From assembly GCA_947166205.1 (NCBI GenBank), contig CAMVDI010000121.1, positions 1 through 5,513 on the forward strand: 5,513 nucleotides of DNA, read 5' to 3'. This DNA comes from an uncultured Clostridia bacterium. Lineage in GTDB: Bacteria > Bacillota_A > Clostridia > Christensenellales > Aristaeellaceae. The position numbers and the translations under genes were made by a program. How positions within the stretch are numbered: position 1 is the first letter of the stretch; each line of letters starts with the position of its first letter. The notes below the pieces were generated by a model that was not told where the DNA came from, made no database searches, and was given only the letters and a program-made list of their open reading frames with translations. This document shows, piece by piece, positions 1 to 5,407 of this stretch.

Positions 1-55
1 ACTTCCGGCCTCTTGAACCCCATTCAAGCACGCTACCAAACTGCGCCACACCCAG
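1..55 (-). tRNA. tRNA-Pro(GGG), partial (3' part lies outside the window)
   Basis: Read on the minus strand from 55 down to 1, this folds as the first 55 nucleotides of a tRNA. There is a 5' acceptor strand CTGGGTG (55-49), T8 and G9, a D arm GCGC-AGTTTGGTA-GCGT, an anticodon stem CTTGA/TCAAG around the loop ATGGGGT, a variable segment AGGCC, and the first strand of the T stem, GGAAG. With U33 fixed, the anticodon is GGG (19-21), which reads the proline codons CCC and CCU. The first base C1 and the A32-U38 loop pair are typical of tRNA-Pro(GGG), as in Escherichia coli proL. The T loop, the 3' acceptor strand and any encoded CCA are beyond position 1. A promoter and a leader of about 56 nt precede it. 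Confidence 0.93.
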
Positions 56-60
56 ATACT

Positions 61-75
61 GCCTGCCGGCCAGGC
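61..75 (-). other. small hairpin in the tRNA leader
   Basis: GCCTG (61-65) and CAGGC (71-75) are complementary around a five-base loop. The hairpin lies a few bases 5' of the mature tRNA end in the leader RNA, which RNase P would be expected to remove. The structure is short and may only be a side effect of GC-rich sequence. Confidence 0.3.
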
Positions 76-117
76 TCACACGCTCCTTCAGGACCGCCGC
101 CCCCGACAGCAATAGGC

Positions 118-146
118 ATGATAGCACTTTTTTCCGGTCCTGTCAA
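118..146 (-). promoter_or_regulatory. strong sigma-A promoter for tRNA-Pro
   Basis: On the minus strand there is a perfect -35 box TTGACA (146-141), a 17-bp spacer (140-124) and a -10 box TATCAT (123-118). The -10 is preceded by TGC, so it also has an extended -10 element. Transcription should begin near position 111 and run through a leader of about 56 nt into the tRNA at 55. The match is the best in the window, as expected for a stable RNA gene. Confidence 0.88.
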
Positions 147-170
147 TCCGATTTTCAACTTTTTCCATTT
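147..170 (-). promoter_or_regulatory. UP-element-like A tracts upstream of the tRNA promoter
   Basis: Immediately upstream of the -35 box the minus strand carries three phased runs of A (AAAAA, AAAAA, AAAA) within about 24 bp, in a window that is otherwise GC-rich. Such tracts upstream of stable RNA promoters contact the RNA polymerase alpha subunit C-terminal domain. That role is inferred here from position and composition. Confidence 0.6.
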
Positions 171-176
171 TTCGCT

Positions 177-199
177 CGGAACGTCCTGGGACCGTTCCG
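177..199. repeat. 7-bp perfect inverted repeat between ylmH and the tRNA promoter
   Basis: CGGAACG (177-183) and CGTTCCG (193-199) are exact complements around a nine-base centre that can itself pair in part (GTC/GAC). It begins about 33 bp after the ylmH stop codon and ends 30 bp before the tRNA -35 box. It could be a terminator stem for ylmH, but no T run follows on the minus strand (the next bases are A-rich), so a classic intrinsic terminator is not supported. Confidence 0.45.
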
Positions 200-231
200 G
201 CACAAGGCGTACAGGGTCAGGAAGAACTCGC

Positions 232-990
232 TCATCCGTATTTCCGCAGCGAAAGAAAAAGCCTCCCCTTCCGGGATTCCCTCGCAACGCCGTCATAGAC
301 CGCTTTTCCGAATCCCCGCACGGTCAGGATGTCCCCTTCCTTCAGCCGCACATCCCGCCTCGTCTCGACCCGGCTGTTCACGAGGATCTTTTCCGATGAA
401 AACAGCTCGGATGTCTTTTCCCGGGACAGCCCGGTGAAAGCGGCGGTCACCGCGTCCAGCCGCTCCGAGGCCGCGTTCACCTCCATGGGCACAAAGCGGG
501 GCTGCAGCTCCGGGGCGTCCGCGTCGGTCTCCGTCACCCGGACCTCCGTCTGCCCGCGCCGGTTCAGCGCGCCGGCGAGCATCTCTTTGGCGGAGGAAAG
601 GCAGAAGACCCAGGCTTCCTTTCCCCGGACCAGGATATCCCCGGTCAGGCTCCGGTCGATCCCCAGATTCATCAGGGCGCCCAGATAATCCCGGTGGCTC
701 ATCTCTTCCCCGTATTTTTCGGATACGGGAGAGATCTTCAGCACGGAGATCGGGATCTCCTCCGCATCCGTCTCCCCGGAGGAATCCGTCTCCCCGGCGC
801 ACAGGATCCTCCTTTCGGCGTGCTCCGTGCCGCCCCGGAAGCAATAGGCGTAATCCCTGGAGGAAGCCAGCCGGCGGAAATTCTCCTGCTCCGCCGGGGA
901 CAGGAATCCGGAATAAAAACGCCGTCCGGTTCTCTCGGCCCGGACGCACAGATCCTCCAGATGCCGCAGGGTCACTTCCTTCTGTTCCAT
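232..990 (-). CDS. ylmH: YlmH-like S4-domain RNA-binding protein
   Basis: This 252-residue protein matches YlmH (about 257 residues in Bacillus subtilis) in length and layout. The N-terminal half holds the family signature HRDYLGALMNLGIDR at about 99-113, followed by GDILV. The C-terminal half is an S4 RNA-binding fold at about 175-235, with ERLDAVTAAFTGLSR, then KILVNSRV and KEGDILTVRGFGK. YlmH binds the 50S subunit or RNA and has been linked to ribosome-associated quality control in B. subtilis; that role is known from the family, not shown here. The start at 990 is chosen because GGGGGAG (998-1004) sits 7 nt upstream and it gives the family length; the same frame stays open upstream to 1245 but that part is Arg-rich and unlike YlmH. 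In B. subtilis ylmH sits near divIVA and sepF; here it follows a pseudouridine synthase gene instead. Confidence 0.88.
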   Translation of the reverse strand: MEQKEVTLRHLEDLCVRAERTGRRFYSGFLSPAEQENFRRLASSRDYAYCFRGGTEHAERRILCAGETDSSGETDAEEIPISVLKISPVSEKYGEEMSHRDYLGALMNLGIDRSLTGDILVRGKEAWVFCLSSAKEMLAGALNRRGQTEVRVTETDADAPELQPRFVPMEVNAASERLDAVTAAFTGLSREKTSELFSSEKILVNSRVETRRDVRLKEGDILTVRGFGKAVYDGVARESRKGRLFLSLRKYG

Positions 991-997
991 GTGCTTT

Positions 998-1027
998 CTC
1001 CCCCGCCGGGGCGTTCCTTCGCCCCGG
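998..1027 (-). promoter_or_regulatory. ylmH ribosome binding site with an adjoining 8-bp hairpin
   Basis: In the minus-strand RNA, a perfect 8-bp hairpin (CCGGGGCG and CGCCCCGG, 1027-1006) is separated by one base from the Shine-Dalgarno sequence GGGGGAG (1004-998), which lies 7 nt before the ylmH ATG. The six-base loop reads AAGGAA. A stem this stable so near the ribosome site could affect initiation. The loop also fits the ANGGA pattern recognised by CsrA, which is only a suggestion. Confidence 0.55.
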
Positions 1028-1037
1028 GATTCTGACG

Positions 1038-1055
1038 GGCCGCCCCCCGGCGGCC
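1038..1055 (-). other. GC-rich 7-bp hairpin in the ylmH leader
   Basis: GGCCGCC (1038-1044) and GGCGGCC (1049-1055) pair perfectly around a four-base loop. It lies in the 238-bp gap between the pseudouridine synthase and ylmH. No T run follows on either strand, so it is not a standard intrinsic terminator. Confidence 0.45.
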
Positions 1056-1125
1056 TGTTCCGCCTCCGTCCTTCGGCCCGGGCGTTCTCCGGCCGCGTCC
1101 GCGCGCGTCCCTTTATGCGGTTTCG

Positions 1126-1153
1126 TCTCCGTATTTCTTTTCTCCGTGTTTCT
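1126..1153. repeat. two imperfect tandem 13-mers
   Basis: TCTCCGTATTTCT (1126-1138) is repeated as TCTCCGTGTTTCT (1141-1153), with one mismatch and a 15-bp period. The minus strand is therefore purine-rich here. This is in the non-coding gap before ylmH; apart from this repeat and the three hairpins (1006-1027, 1038-1055, 1157-1172) I see no clear promoter or gene in 991-1228. Confidence 0.35.
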
Positions 1154-1156
1154 CCT

Positions 1157-1172
1157 GAACGCTCTTCCGTTC
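1157..1172 (-). other. 5-bp hairpin in the ylmH leader
   Basis: GAACG (1157-1161) and CGTTC (1168-1172) are complementary around a six-base loop that reads GAAGAG in the minus-strand RNA. One further G-U pair can extend the stem. It is the first of three hairpins between the pseudouridine synthase stop codon and ylmH. Confidence 0.35.
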
Positions 1173-1228
1173 GGCGCGCTGACTTTTCGCTTATCCGTCC
1201 GCAGCGTTGTCCATCAGAGCGTATCCCT

Positions 1229-2101
1229 TCAAAAGGGAGAATCAACGCGGAATTCCTTCCCGTCTATCGCGGGCAGCTTCCCGCCGGTGTCGATTGTAAG
1301 CTTCACCGCGCACAGGCGCAGGGCCCGGGTTTTCATCTCCCGGTTCCACCGCCGGTCTCCGTAAACGTCATCCCCCAGGATCGGATGTCCCATCGCGGCC
1401 AGATGGGCCCGGATCTGGTGGGTCCGTCCGGTCAGCAGCCGAACCCTCAGCCGGGAAACCGGGCCCGCCTCCACCGTTTCGTACGCCGTGCGGATCATCT
1501 TTCCCCCGGGCACTTCATGGTCGGTCACGCGGACTCTTCCGGCCCGCGCGTCCTTGACCAGCCAGGCCTGGCATTCCGCCCGCGCGGGCTTGGGGGTTCC
1601 GCGCACGAGGCAGATATACTCCTTCTCCAGCTCCCTGTTCCGGAAAACATCCTGCAGAATCTCCAGAGCCGCCGCGTTTCGGGCGAACAGACAGAGCCCG
1701 CTGGTCTGATTGTCCAGCCGGTGGCACGCCATGGGGGCCTCCGCCCCGGGATCCTTCTCCCGCACATGGCGGGCGCACAGATCCGTCAGCGTGACGCCGC
1801 CCTTTCCGTCCGGCTCCACGGAGATGCCCGCCGGCTTGTTCACCAGGAGCACGTCCTCGTCCTCGTAGACCGCATGCAGGATGTCCTCTTCTGTTTCATC
1901 GTCCCGCAGATAGATCCGCATTTCCTGCCCCGCCCGGGCCCGGTCCTCCCTGGAAACCCGCTTTCCGTCCAGCTTGACGTCTCTGCGCAAAAAAGCCGCG
2001 CGGATGCTTCGCTCCGGCAGCTCCGGGAAGTACCTCGCGGCCAGTCTGTCCGCGCGTTCGCCGTCCCCCTGGGGGGCGACAACAGCCGTTTTCAGTTTCA
2101 C
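1229..2101 (-). CDS. RluA-family 23S rRNA-type pseudouridine synthase
   Basis: The enzyme converts uridine to pseudouridine in structured RNA, usually rRNA. In the 290-residue product (GTG start) an S4 domain occupies about residues 12-65, then comes the synthase core: NKPAGISVEPDG from about 88, the catalytic motif HRLDNQTSGL at 127-136 with Asp130 as the expected nucleophile, and RLLTGRTHQIRAHL followed by GHPILGDDVYG at about 221-248. This order is that of the RluA/RluD branch. The target uridine cannot be read from sequence. The start is taken as GTG at 2101 rather than the ATG at 2131: GGAGAG (2108-2113) lies 6 nt before the GTG, the GTG overlaps the TGA of the upstream gene as GTGA, and nothing resembling a ribosome site precedes the ATG. 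It is the third gene of an apparent ilvE operon and probably translationally coupled to the second. Confidence 0.93.
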   Translation of the reverse strand: MKLKTAVVAPQGDGERADRLAARYFPELPERSIRAAFLRRDVKLDGKRVSREDRARAGQEMRIYLRDDETEEDILHAVYEDEDVLLVNKPAGISVEPDGKGGVTLTDLCARHVREKDPGAEAPMACHRLDNQTSGLCLFARNAAALEILQDVFRNRELEKEYICLVRGTPKPARAECQAWLVKDARAGRVRVTDHEVPGGKMIRTAYETVEAGPVSRLRVRLLTGRTHQIRAHLAAMGHPILGDDVYGDRRWNREMKTRALRLCAVKLTIDTGGKLPAIDGKEFRVDSPF

Positions 2102-3129
2102 TGCAGTCTCTCCATATTCAGCGAATGCCATCTGGGAATCCGGTCGTACATCTCCCGCAGCACGGAAACCATCTCCTCCGTGGGGAGGCAGATCAGCCTG
2201 GAGGCCAGAACTTCCCGCATCTCCGCCACCGGCGCGTTCTGCTTGGCCAGCAGGATGAGATCCTCAACCGCGTCCTCTTCCGTGGTCTCCTGACGGCACA
2301 GCCCCTGCACAAGGCTCATCAGGTTGTCGTACAGCGGGTCCTCCACATCCATCAGGCTGCCATAGAGCTCCTCCATGGAACTCTGATCCACCCCCAGGCC
2401 GATTCCGCTCTTCTCCCGGATCAGCAGATCCGGTTCCGCCAGCCCTGGATGGACGAGCATGAGCTTTCCCTCCCGGCTCCAGACCGTTTCAAAAGAGGAT
2501 TTCATCAGTCGGGTATACAACTCCGGCTTGTCCGCCGCCAGGGAGCCCTGCAGCTGAAATCCCATGTCCCGCGTCACGATCTCTGCGGGCATCATCCCGG
2601 CCAGATACAGCGTGTTGTCCGCGGTTTCGATGACGCTCTCCACCGTCTCCCGGACCTTTTTCAGCTCCTCACTGGCCAGCATCAGCAGCGCGGAAACGCA
2701 GAGCTGGCGGGGCATGCGGATCCAGGTTCCCCGCTCCGGCCGCATCCGGCACCACATCCGGTAGACCAGGGAACGGGCCGGAATCACGTCGTTCCAGTCC
2801 AGGATCGGCATTTCGCCGCCGAAAAGCGCCAGCTTCAGCAGCAGGGAGAATTCATCCTGATTCAGAAGCCCCATCTCCGCGGGAAACTGGCTCAGCACCC
2901 GCATCCGAAGCTCTTCGATCGTATGCAGCCGGACTTCCCGGTCCTCTGAGGCGTAATACGATTGCTCGAACAGCCTTTCCGCGTCCGTGTCCGTCGTTTC
3001 CGCGTCAAAAAGGCCGCAGCCGCCCAGGCCTGCGAGCTCTTTCCCGCAGGCCTCCAGGCGGCTGCTTCTCAAGACGCTTAACGTCCTGTCCATCCATCCG
3101 GATGAACGTCTTCCGGTTTTGGCTCTCAT
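2098..3129 (-). CDS. Hypothetical protein of unknown family, second gene of the ilvE operon
   Basis: I do not recognise this 343-residue protein. It is probably soluble: no signal peptide and no convincing membrane segment is visible. The first 15 residues are basic (several Arg and Lys). Residues 50-130 and 140-180 look mainly helical, with charged and leucine-rich stretches such as EELKKVRETVESVIE at about 154-168; the C-terminal third (250-343) is acidic and also helical. A less regular middle (190-245) includes KLMLVHPGLAEPDLLIREK. No nucleotide-binding loop, metal site or catalytic motif stands out. The ATG at 3129 is supported by AAAGGG (3136-3141) with 6-nt spacing. It starts 30 bp after the ilvE stop and ends in a 4-bp overlap with the pseudouridine synthase, so it is very likely a real, co-expressed gene. 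Its tight link to a pseudouridine synthase does not establish a function. Confidence 0.85.
   Translation of the reverse strand: MRAKTGRRSSGWMDRTLSVLRSSRLEACGKELAGLGGCGLFDAETTDTDAERLFEQSYYASEDREVRLHTIEELRMRVLSQFPAEMGLLNQDEFSLLLKLALFGGEMPILDWNDVIPARSLVYRMWCRMRPERGTWIRMPRQLCVSALLMLASEELKKVRETVESVIETADNTLYLAGMMPAEIVTRDMGFQLQGSLAADKPELYTRLMKSSFETVWSREGKLMLVHPGLAEPDLLIREKSGIGLGVDQSSMEELYGSLMDVEDPLYDNLMSLVQGLCRQETTEEDAVEDLILLAKQNAPVAEMREVLASRLICLPTEEMVSVLREMYDRIPRWHSLNMERLQ
2108..2113 (-). promoter_or_regulatory. ribosome binding site that sets the pseudouridine synthase start
   Basis: GGAGAG on the minus strand lies 6 nt upstream of the GTG at 2101-2099. It lies inside the last codons of the upstream gene, and the GTG shares GTGA with that gene's stop codon. 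This favours translational coupling and argues against the longer ATG start at 2131. Confidence 0.8.
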
Positions 3130-3159
3130 TCGGTTCCCTTTGGTCTCATTTGGTCCGGA

Positions 3160-4227
3160 TCAGATTTTCACGATCCATCCGTTCTCGTCCGGCAGGCGGC
3201 CGTACTGGATGCCTGTCAGCGTATCGTACAGCTTCTGGCTGATCCGCCCGATGCCGCCGTCGCCCACGGTGATCTTCTCGTCCCGCAGCGCCAGGGTACC
3301 CACCGGGCTGATGACCGCCGCAGTGCCGGTGCCGAAGGCTTCGGTCAGCTTTCCGCTCTTCGCGTCAGCGAAAATCTCCTCCACGTTCAGCCGCGCCTCC
3401 TCGGCCTCAAAGCCCAGCTGCCTGGCCAGCTTCAGCACGCTGTCCCGGGTGATGCCGGGCAGGATGGAGCCGTTCAGCTTCGGCGTCACAATCCTGTTTC
3501 CGTAGGCGAACATCATGTTCATGGAGCCGACTTCCTCGACATACTTCTGCTCCACGCCGTCCAGCCAGAGCACCTGACTGAAGCCCTTCTTCTCGGCGAT
3601 GTCCCCCGCCAGAATGGAGGCGGCGTAGTTTCCGGCGCACTTGGTGAAGCCCACGCCGCCCCGGACCGCGCGTACATACTCATCCTCAACATAGATGCTG
3701 ACCGGCTTCAGGCCTTCCTTGTAGTAGGCTCCCACCGGGCTCAGGATGATATAGAACAGATAGGTCTTGCTGGCGTGCACGCCGAGGCCCACGTCCGTGG
3801 AGATCATGGTGGGGCGGATATAGAGGCTGGTGCCGTCCCGATGGGGCACCCAGTCCGCGTCCGTACGGACCAGCTGCTTCAGGCCTTCCAGCGCGGTCTC
3901 CTCGTCCAGGGCGGGCATGCCCATCCGCTTGGCGCTGCGGGTCATCCGGGCCAGGTTGTCCGCGGGCCGGAACAGCTGGAGCCCGCCGTCCTCCCGGCGG
4001 TAGCACTTCGTCCCCTCAAAAATCGCCTGGCCGTAGTGCAGAACCATGGCTGCCGGATCGATATCAAAGGCGCCGTAGGGCACGATCCTGGGATTGAACC
4101 AGCCTTTTCCCTCTTCATAGTTCATCAGGAACATATGGTCGGTAAAGATCCGTCCAAATCCAAGGGCTCCCTCGTCCTGGGGCTTCGTCTTCGGGCTCTG
4201 GGTCAGCGTCACGGTGATTTCCTGCAT
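3160..4227 (-). CDS. ilvE: Branched-chain amino acid aminotransferase
   Basis: This PLP enzyme of fold type IV exchanges the amino group between 2-oxoglutarate/glutamate and leucine, isoleucine or valine (EC 2.6.1.42), the last step of their synthesis and the first of their breakdown, in the cytoplasm. The 355-residue length fits the longer bacterial and eukaryotic-like class. Visible motifs in order: LGFGRIFTDHMF at about 22-33; MVLHYGQAIFEGTKCYR at 61-77; GVGFTKCAGNYAAS at 191-204 with Lys196 as the PLP lysine; EEVGSMNMMF at 231-240; GSILPGITRDSVL at 253-265, contacting the cofactor phosphate; and TEAFGTGTAAVISPVG at 295-310. The ATG at 4227 is preceded by AAAGGAAG (4237-4244), 9 nt away, and the N-terminus aligns with the family without excess. 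It heads an operon with an unknown gene and a pseudouridine synthase. No other ilv or leu gene is in view, so a biosynthetic operon is not indicated. Confidence 0.96.
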   Translation of the reverse strand: MQEITVTLTQSPKTKPQDEGALGFGRIFTDHMFLMNYEEGKGWFNPRIVPYGAFDIDPAAMVLHYGQAIFEGTKCYRREDGGLQLFRPADNLARMTRSAKRMGMPALDEETALEGLKQLVRTDADWVPHRDGTSLYIRPTMISTDVGLGVHASKTYLFYIILSPVGAYYKEGLKPVSIYVEDEYVRAVRGGVGFTKCAGNYAASILAGDIAEKKGFSQVLWLDGVEQKYVEEVGSMNMMFAYGNRIVTPKLNGSILPGITRDSVLKLARQLGFEAEEARLNVEEIFADAKSGKLTEAFGTGTAAVISPVGTLALRDEKITVGDGGIGRISQKLYDTLTGIQYGRLPDENGWIVKI

Positions 4228-4261
4228 GATGGTTCGCTTCCTTTCAGATTGCTGTATCCGG

Positions 4262-4290
4262 ATTATACTCCTTTTCGGGCTATCCGTCTG
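4262..4290 (-). promoter_or_regulatory. sigma-A promoter for the ilvE operon
   Basis: On the minus strand a perfect -10 TATAAT (4267-4262) stands 17 bp from a weak -35 CAGACG (4290-4285), which keeps only GAC of the consensus. An AT-rich tract (4291-4300) directly upstream may help as an UP element. Transcription would begin near 4255, leaving a leader of about 28 nt, too short for a T-box or a leader-peptide attenuator. Confidence 0.72.
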
Positions 4291-4361
4291 TATTTTATTT
4301 GTCCTGCGGCGCCTTTTTTCCGCCCCGGGGCCCCTGTTCTGTCCGAAGCGGCCCCGTCTTC

Positions 4362-4387
4362 CCGCGGAACCTTGTTCCCTGCCGCGG
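4362..4387. other. hairpin downstream of the amidohydrolase gene
   Basis: CCGCGGAAC (4362-4370) can pair with GTTCC (4374-4378) and, after a three-base bulge, with CCGCGG (4382-4387). It lies 36 bp past the amidohydrolase stop and could end that transcript, but no T run follows on the minus strand. The rest of the 195-bp gap up to ilvE holds the ilvE promoter and two short palindromes (GGCGCC at 4308-4313 and the overlapping G/C runs near 4322-4334). Confidence 0.35.
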
Positions 4388-4422
4388 CGCCTTCTCCTTC
4401 TTTCCGGCCAGGTTTTCCGGGA

Positions 4423-5217
4423 TCAGTCCCGCTCCCGGAGCAGGGCGTCCGCGTTCTTTTCCAGAATCCGTTCCCTTTCCCCGTCCGTCAGCTCCAGCTT
4501 CATGAACCGGTCCAGCTCCTCCCGGGGATCCCACATGGGATAGTCCGTCCCGAAGAGCACCCGCTCCGGCGCGTAGGTCCGGATCACGCGGACCGCGTCC
4601 TCCGGCTTCATGGCGTACAGGGAGCTGCAGGTATCGACATATACGTTTTCGAAGGCGGCCAGTTCCTTCCACCCCTCGTCCCACTCTCCCCATCCGCCCA
4701 GATGGGCGCATACGCAGGTCAGATCCGGAAAGGCTTCGGTCACGTGTTTCATCTGGCGGGGGCGGGAATACTCGTGCCGCGGATCGCCGGTATGGATGAT
4801 CACGGGGAGCCCCGCCGCCGCGATGGCCTCAAACATCCGCATCGCCCGGGGCTCATCCAGGGCGAAGAGCTGCATGTCCGGGTGAATCTTGAACCCTTTC
4901 AGCCCCAGCGCCTTCACCTCTTCCATCACGGCGTAAAGGTCCCCGCAGTCCGGATGGATCGCACCGAAGCCCGTCAGCCTGCCCGGATGGGCGCCGACGC
5001 ATTCGGCGATGAAGCGGTTGATGGAACTCATGGAGTGGGGCGTGACGGCCACGGAATGAATGCAGGTCCGCCCGATCCCGGCCGCGTCCTCCAAAGCCAG
5101 CATGGCGTCCAGCGTCCCGTCGTGCTGCATGGGAATGCCGTAGAATTCTCCGATGCTCAGCGCCGCCTTCCGGGCGATCCTGTCGGGAAAAACGTGGCAG
5201 TGAATATCCGTGATCAT
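4423..5217 (-). CDS. Putative metal-dependent amidohydrolase (Amidohydro_2 type, TIM barrel)
   Basis: The 264-residue product has the hallmarks of the amidohydrolase-2 branch of the metal-dependent hydrolase superfamily (the branch that includes ACMSD-type decarboxylases). The N-terminus MITDIHCHVFPD gives the HxH metal ligands His6 and His8. GFKIHPD lies at 108-114, IIHTGDP at 140-146 (His142), CAHLGGWGEWDEGW at 170-183 (His172), and FGTDYPMWDP at 222-231 with Asp225 as the expected catalytic acid/base. The substrate cannot be named; hydrolysis or decarboxylation are both possible. The ATG at 5217 is chosen because HxH begins within six residues, as usual, and AAGGAG (5223-5228) lies 5 nt upstream; a longer open frame to 5307 would include the promoter. 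It is transcribed divergently from uxaB, which hints at, but does not prove, a role in sugar-acid use. It is far too short for the uronate isomerase UxaC. Confidence 0.85.
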   Translation of the reverse strand: MITDIHCHVFPDRIARKAALSIGEFYGIPMQHDGTLDAMLALEDAAGIGRTCIHSVAVTPHSMSSINRFIAECVGAHPGRLTGFGAIHPDCGDLYAVMEEVKALGLKGFKIHPDMQLFALDEPRAMRMFEAIAAAGLPVIIHTGDPRHEYSRPRQMKHVTEAFPDLTCVCAHLGGWGEWDEGWKELAAFENVYVDTCSSLYAMKPEDAVRVIRTYAPERVLFGTDYPMWDPREELDRFMKLELTDGERERILEKNADALLRERD

Positions 5218-5244
5218 GGAGGCTCCTTCCGTCGCTCCGGGAAA

Positions 5245-5263
5245 CCCCGCCTCCGGGCAGGGG
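5245..5263 (-). other. hairpin in the amidohydrolase leader
   Basis: In the minus-strand RNA, CCCC-T-GCC (5263-5256) pairs with GGC-GGGG (5251-5245) around the loop CGGA, with one bulged T. It falls in the predicted leader of about 55 nt, upstream of the ribosome site. It may stabilise the RNA or reduce translation; no regulator is evident. Confidence 0.3.
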
Positions 5264-5278
5264 CCGAAACCGCAGCCC

Positions 5279-5307
5279 ATTATATGCGTTTCTGCCCGCC
5301 TTTTCAA
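5279..5307 (-). promoter_or_regulatory. sigma-A promoter for the amidohydrolase gene
   Basis: On the minus strand TTGAAA (5307-5302) and a perfect TATAAT (5284-5279) are 17 bp apart. Transcription should begin near 5272, giving a leader of about 55 nt. The -35 box is only 5 bp from the -35 of the divergent uxaB promoter. Confidence 0.85.
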
Positions 5308-5312
5308 TCCCC

Positions 5313-5341
5313 TTGCGCTCGCCCTGAAATAATGATATCAT
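5313..5341 (+). promoter_or_regulatory. sigma-A promoter for uxaB
   Basis: TTGCGC (5313-5318) and TATCAT (5336-5341) are 17 bp apart. The -10 box is good and the -35 matches only its first three bases, which suits a regulated promoter. Transcription should begin near 5348, about 60 nt before the start codon. The -10 overlaps a 10-bp perfect palindrome, ATGATATCAT (5332-5341). Confidence 0.6.
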
Positions 5342-5351
5342 GCTCGTCGTA

Positions 5352-5364
5352 GGAAACTGTTTCC
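5352..5364. promoter_or_regulatory. probable operator, perfect inverted repeat
   Basis: GGAAAC-T-GTTTCC is an exact 6+1+6 inverted repeat. It spans about +4 to +17 of the predicted uxaB transcript, where a bound repressor would block early transcription. The AAAC/GTTT half sites resemble LacI-family operators, and hexuronate genes in Firmicutes are commonly under LacI- or GntR-type repressors. No regulator gene is in the window. Confidence 0.6.
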
Positions 5365-5407
5365 CGCTCATGCCCGGCAAAATGAAGAACGGATGGAGGT
5401 TGCACCC

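Noticed and set aside
40..95. AAGGAG followed by GTG on the minus strand as the start of a small gene
   Set aside because: The spacing to the GTG is only 3 nt, and the frame would read straight through the tRNA.
13..399. A plus-strand frame of 128 codons across the tRNA and the 3' end of ylmH
   Set aside because: It runs through the tRNA gene and its promoter, and the product is compositionally biased.
989..2293. A 434-codon plus-strand open frame opposite the pseudouridine synthase
   Set aside because: It mirrors a gene with intact catalytic motifs, has low-complexity Pro/Arg/Gly content, and I saw no ribosome site for it.
4308..4319. GGCGCC followed by six T on the plus strand as a terminator
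   Set aside because: The palindrome has no room for a loop, and no plus-strand gene precedes it.
4228..4422. A T-box or leader-peptide attenuator for ilvE
   Set aside because: The predicted transcription start leaves only about 28 nt of leader, and no run of Leu, Ile or Val codons or T-box motif is visible.
5218..5307. An N-terminal extension of the amidohydrolase by 30 residues
   Set aside because: It would include the -10 and -35 promoter boxes, and the HxH motif is expected near the N-terminus, as the start at 5217 gives.
3775..5352. A 525-codon plus-strand open frame opposite ilvE and the amidohydrolase
   Set aside because: It is antisense to two clear enzyme genes, its product is rich in His, Pro, Arg and Gly with no domain, and long antisense frames are common in GC-rich genes.
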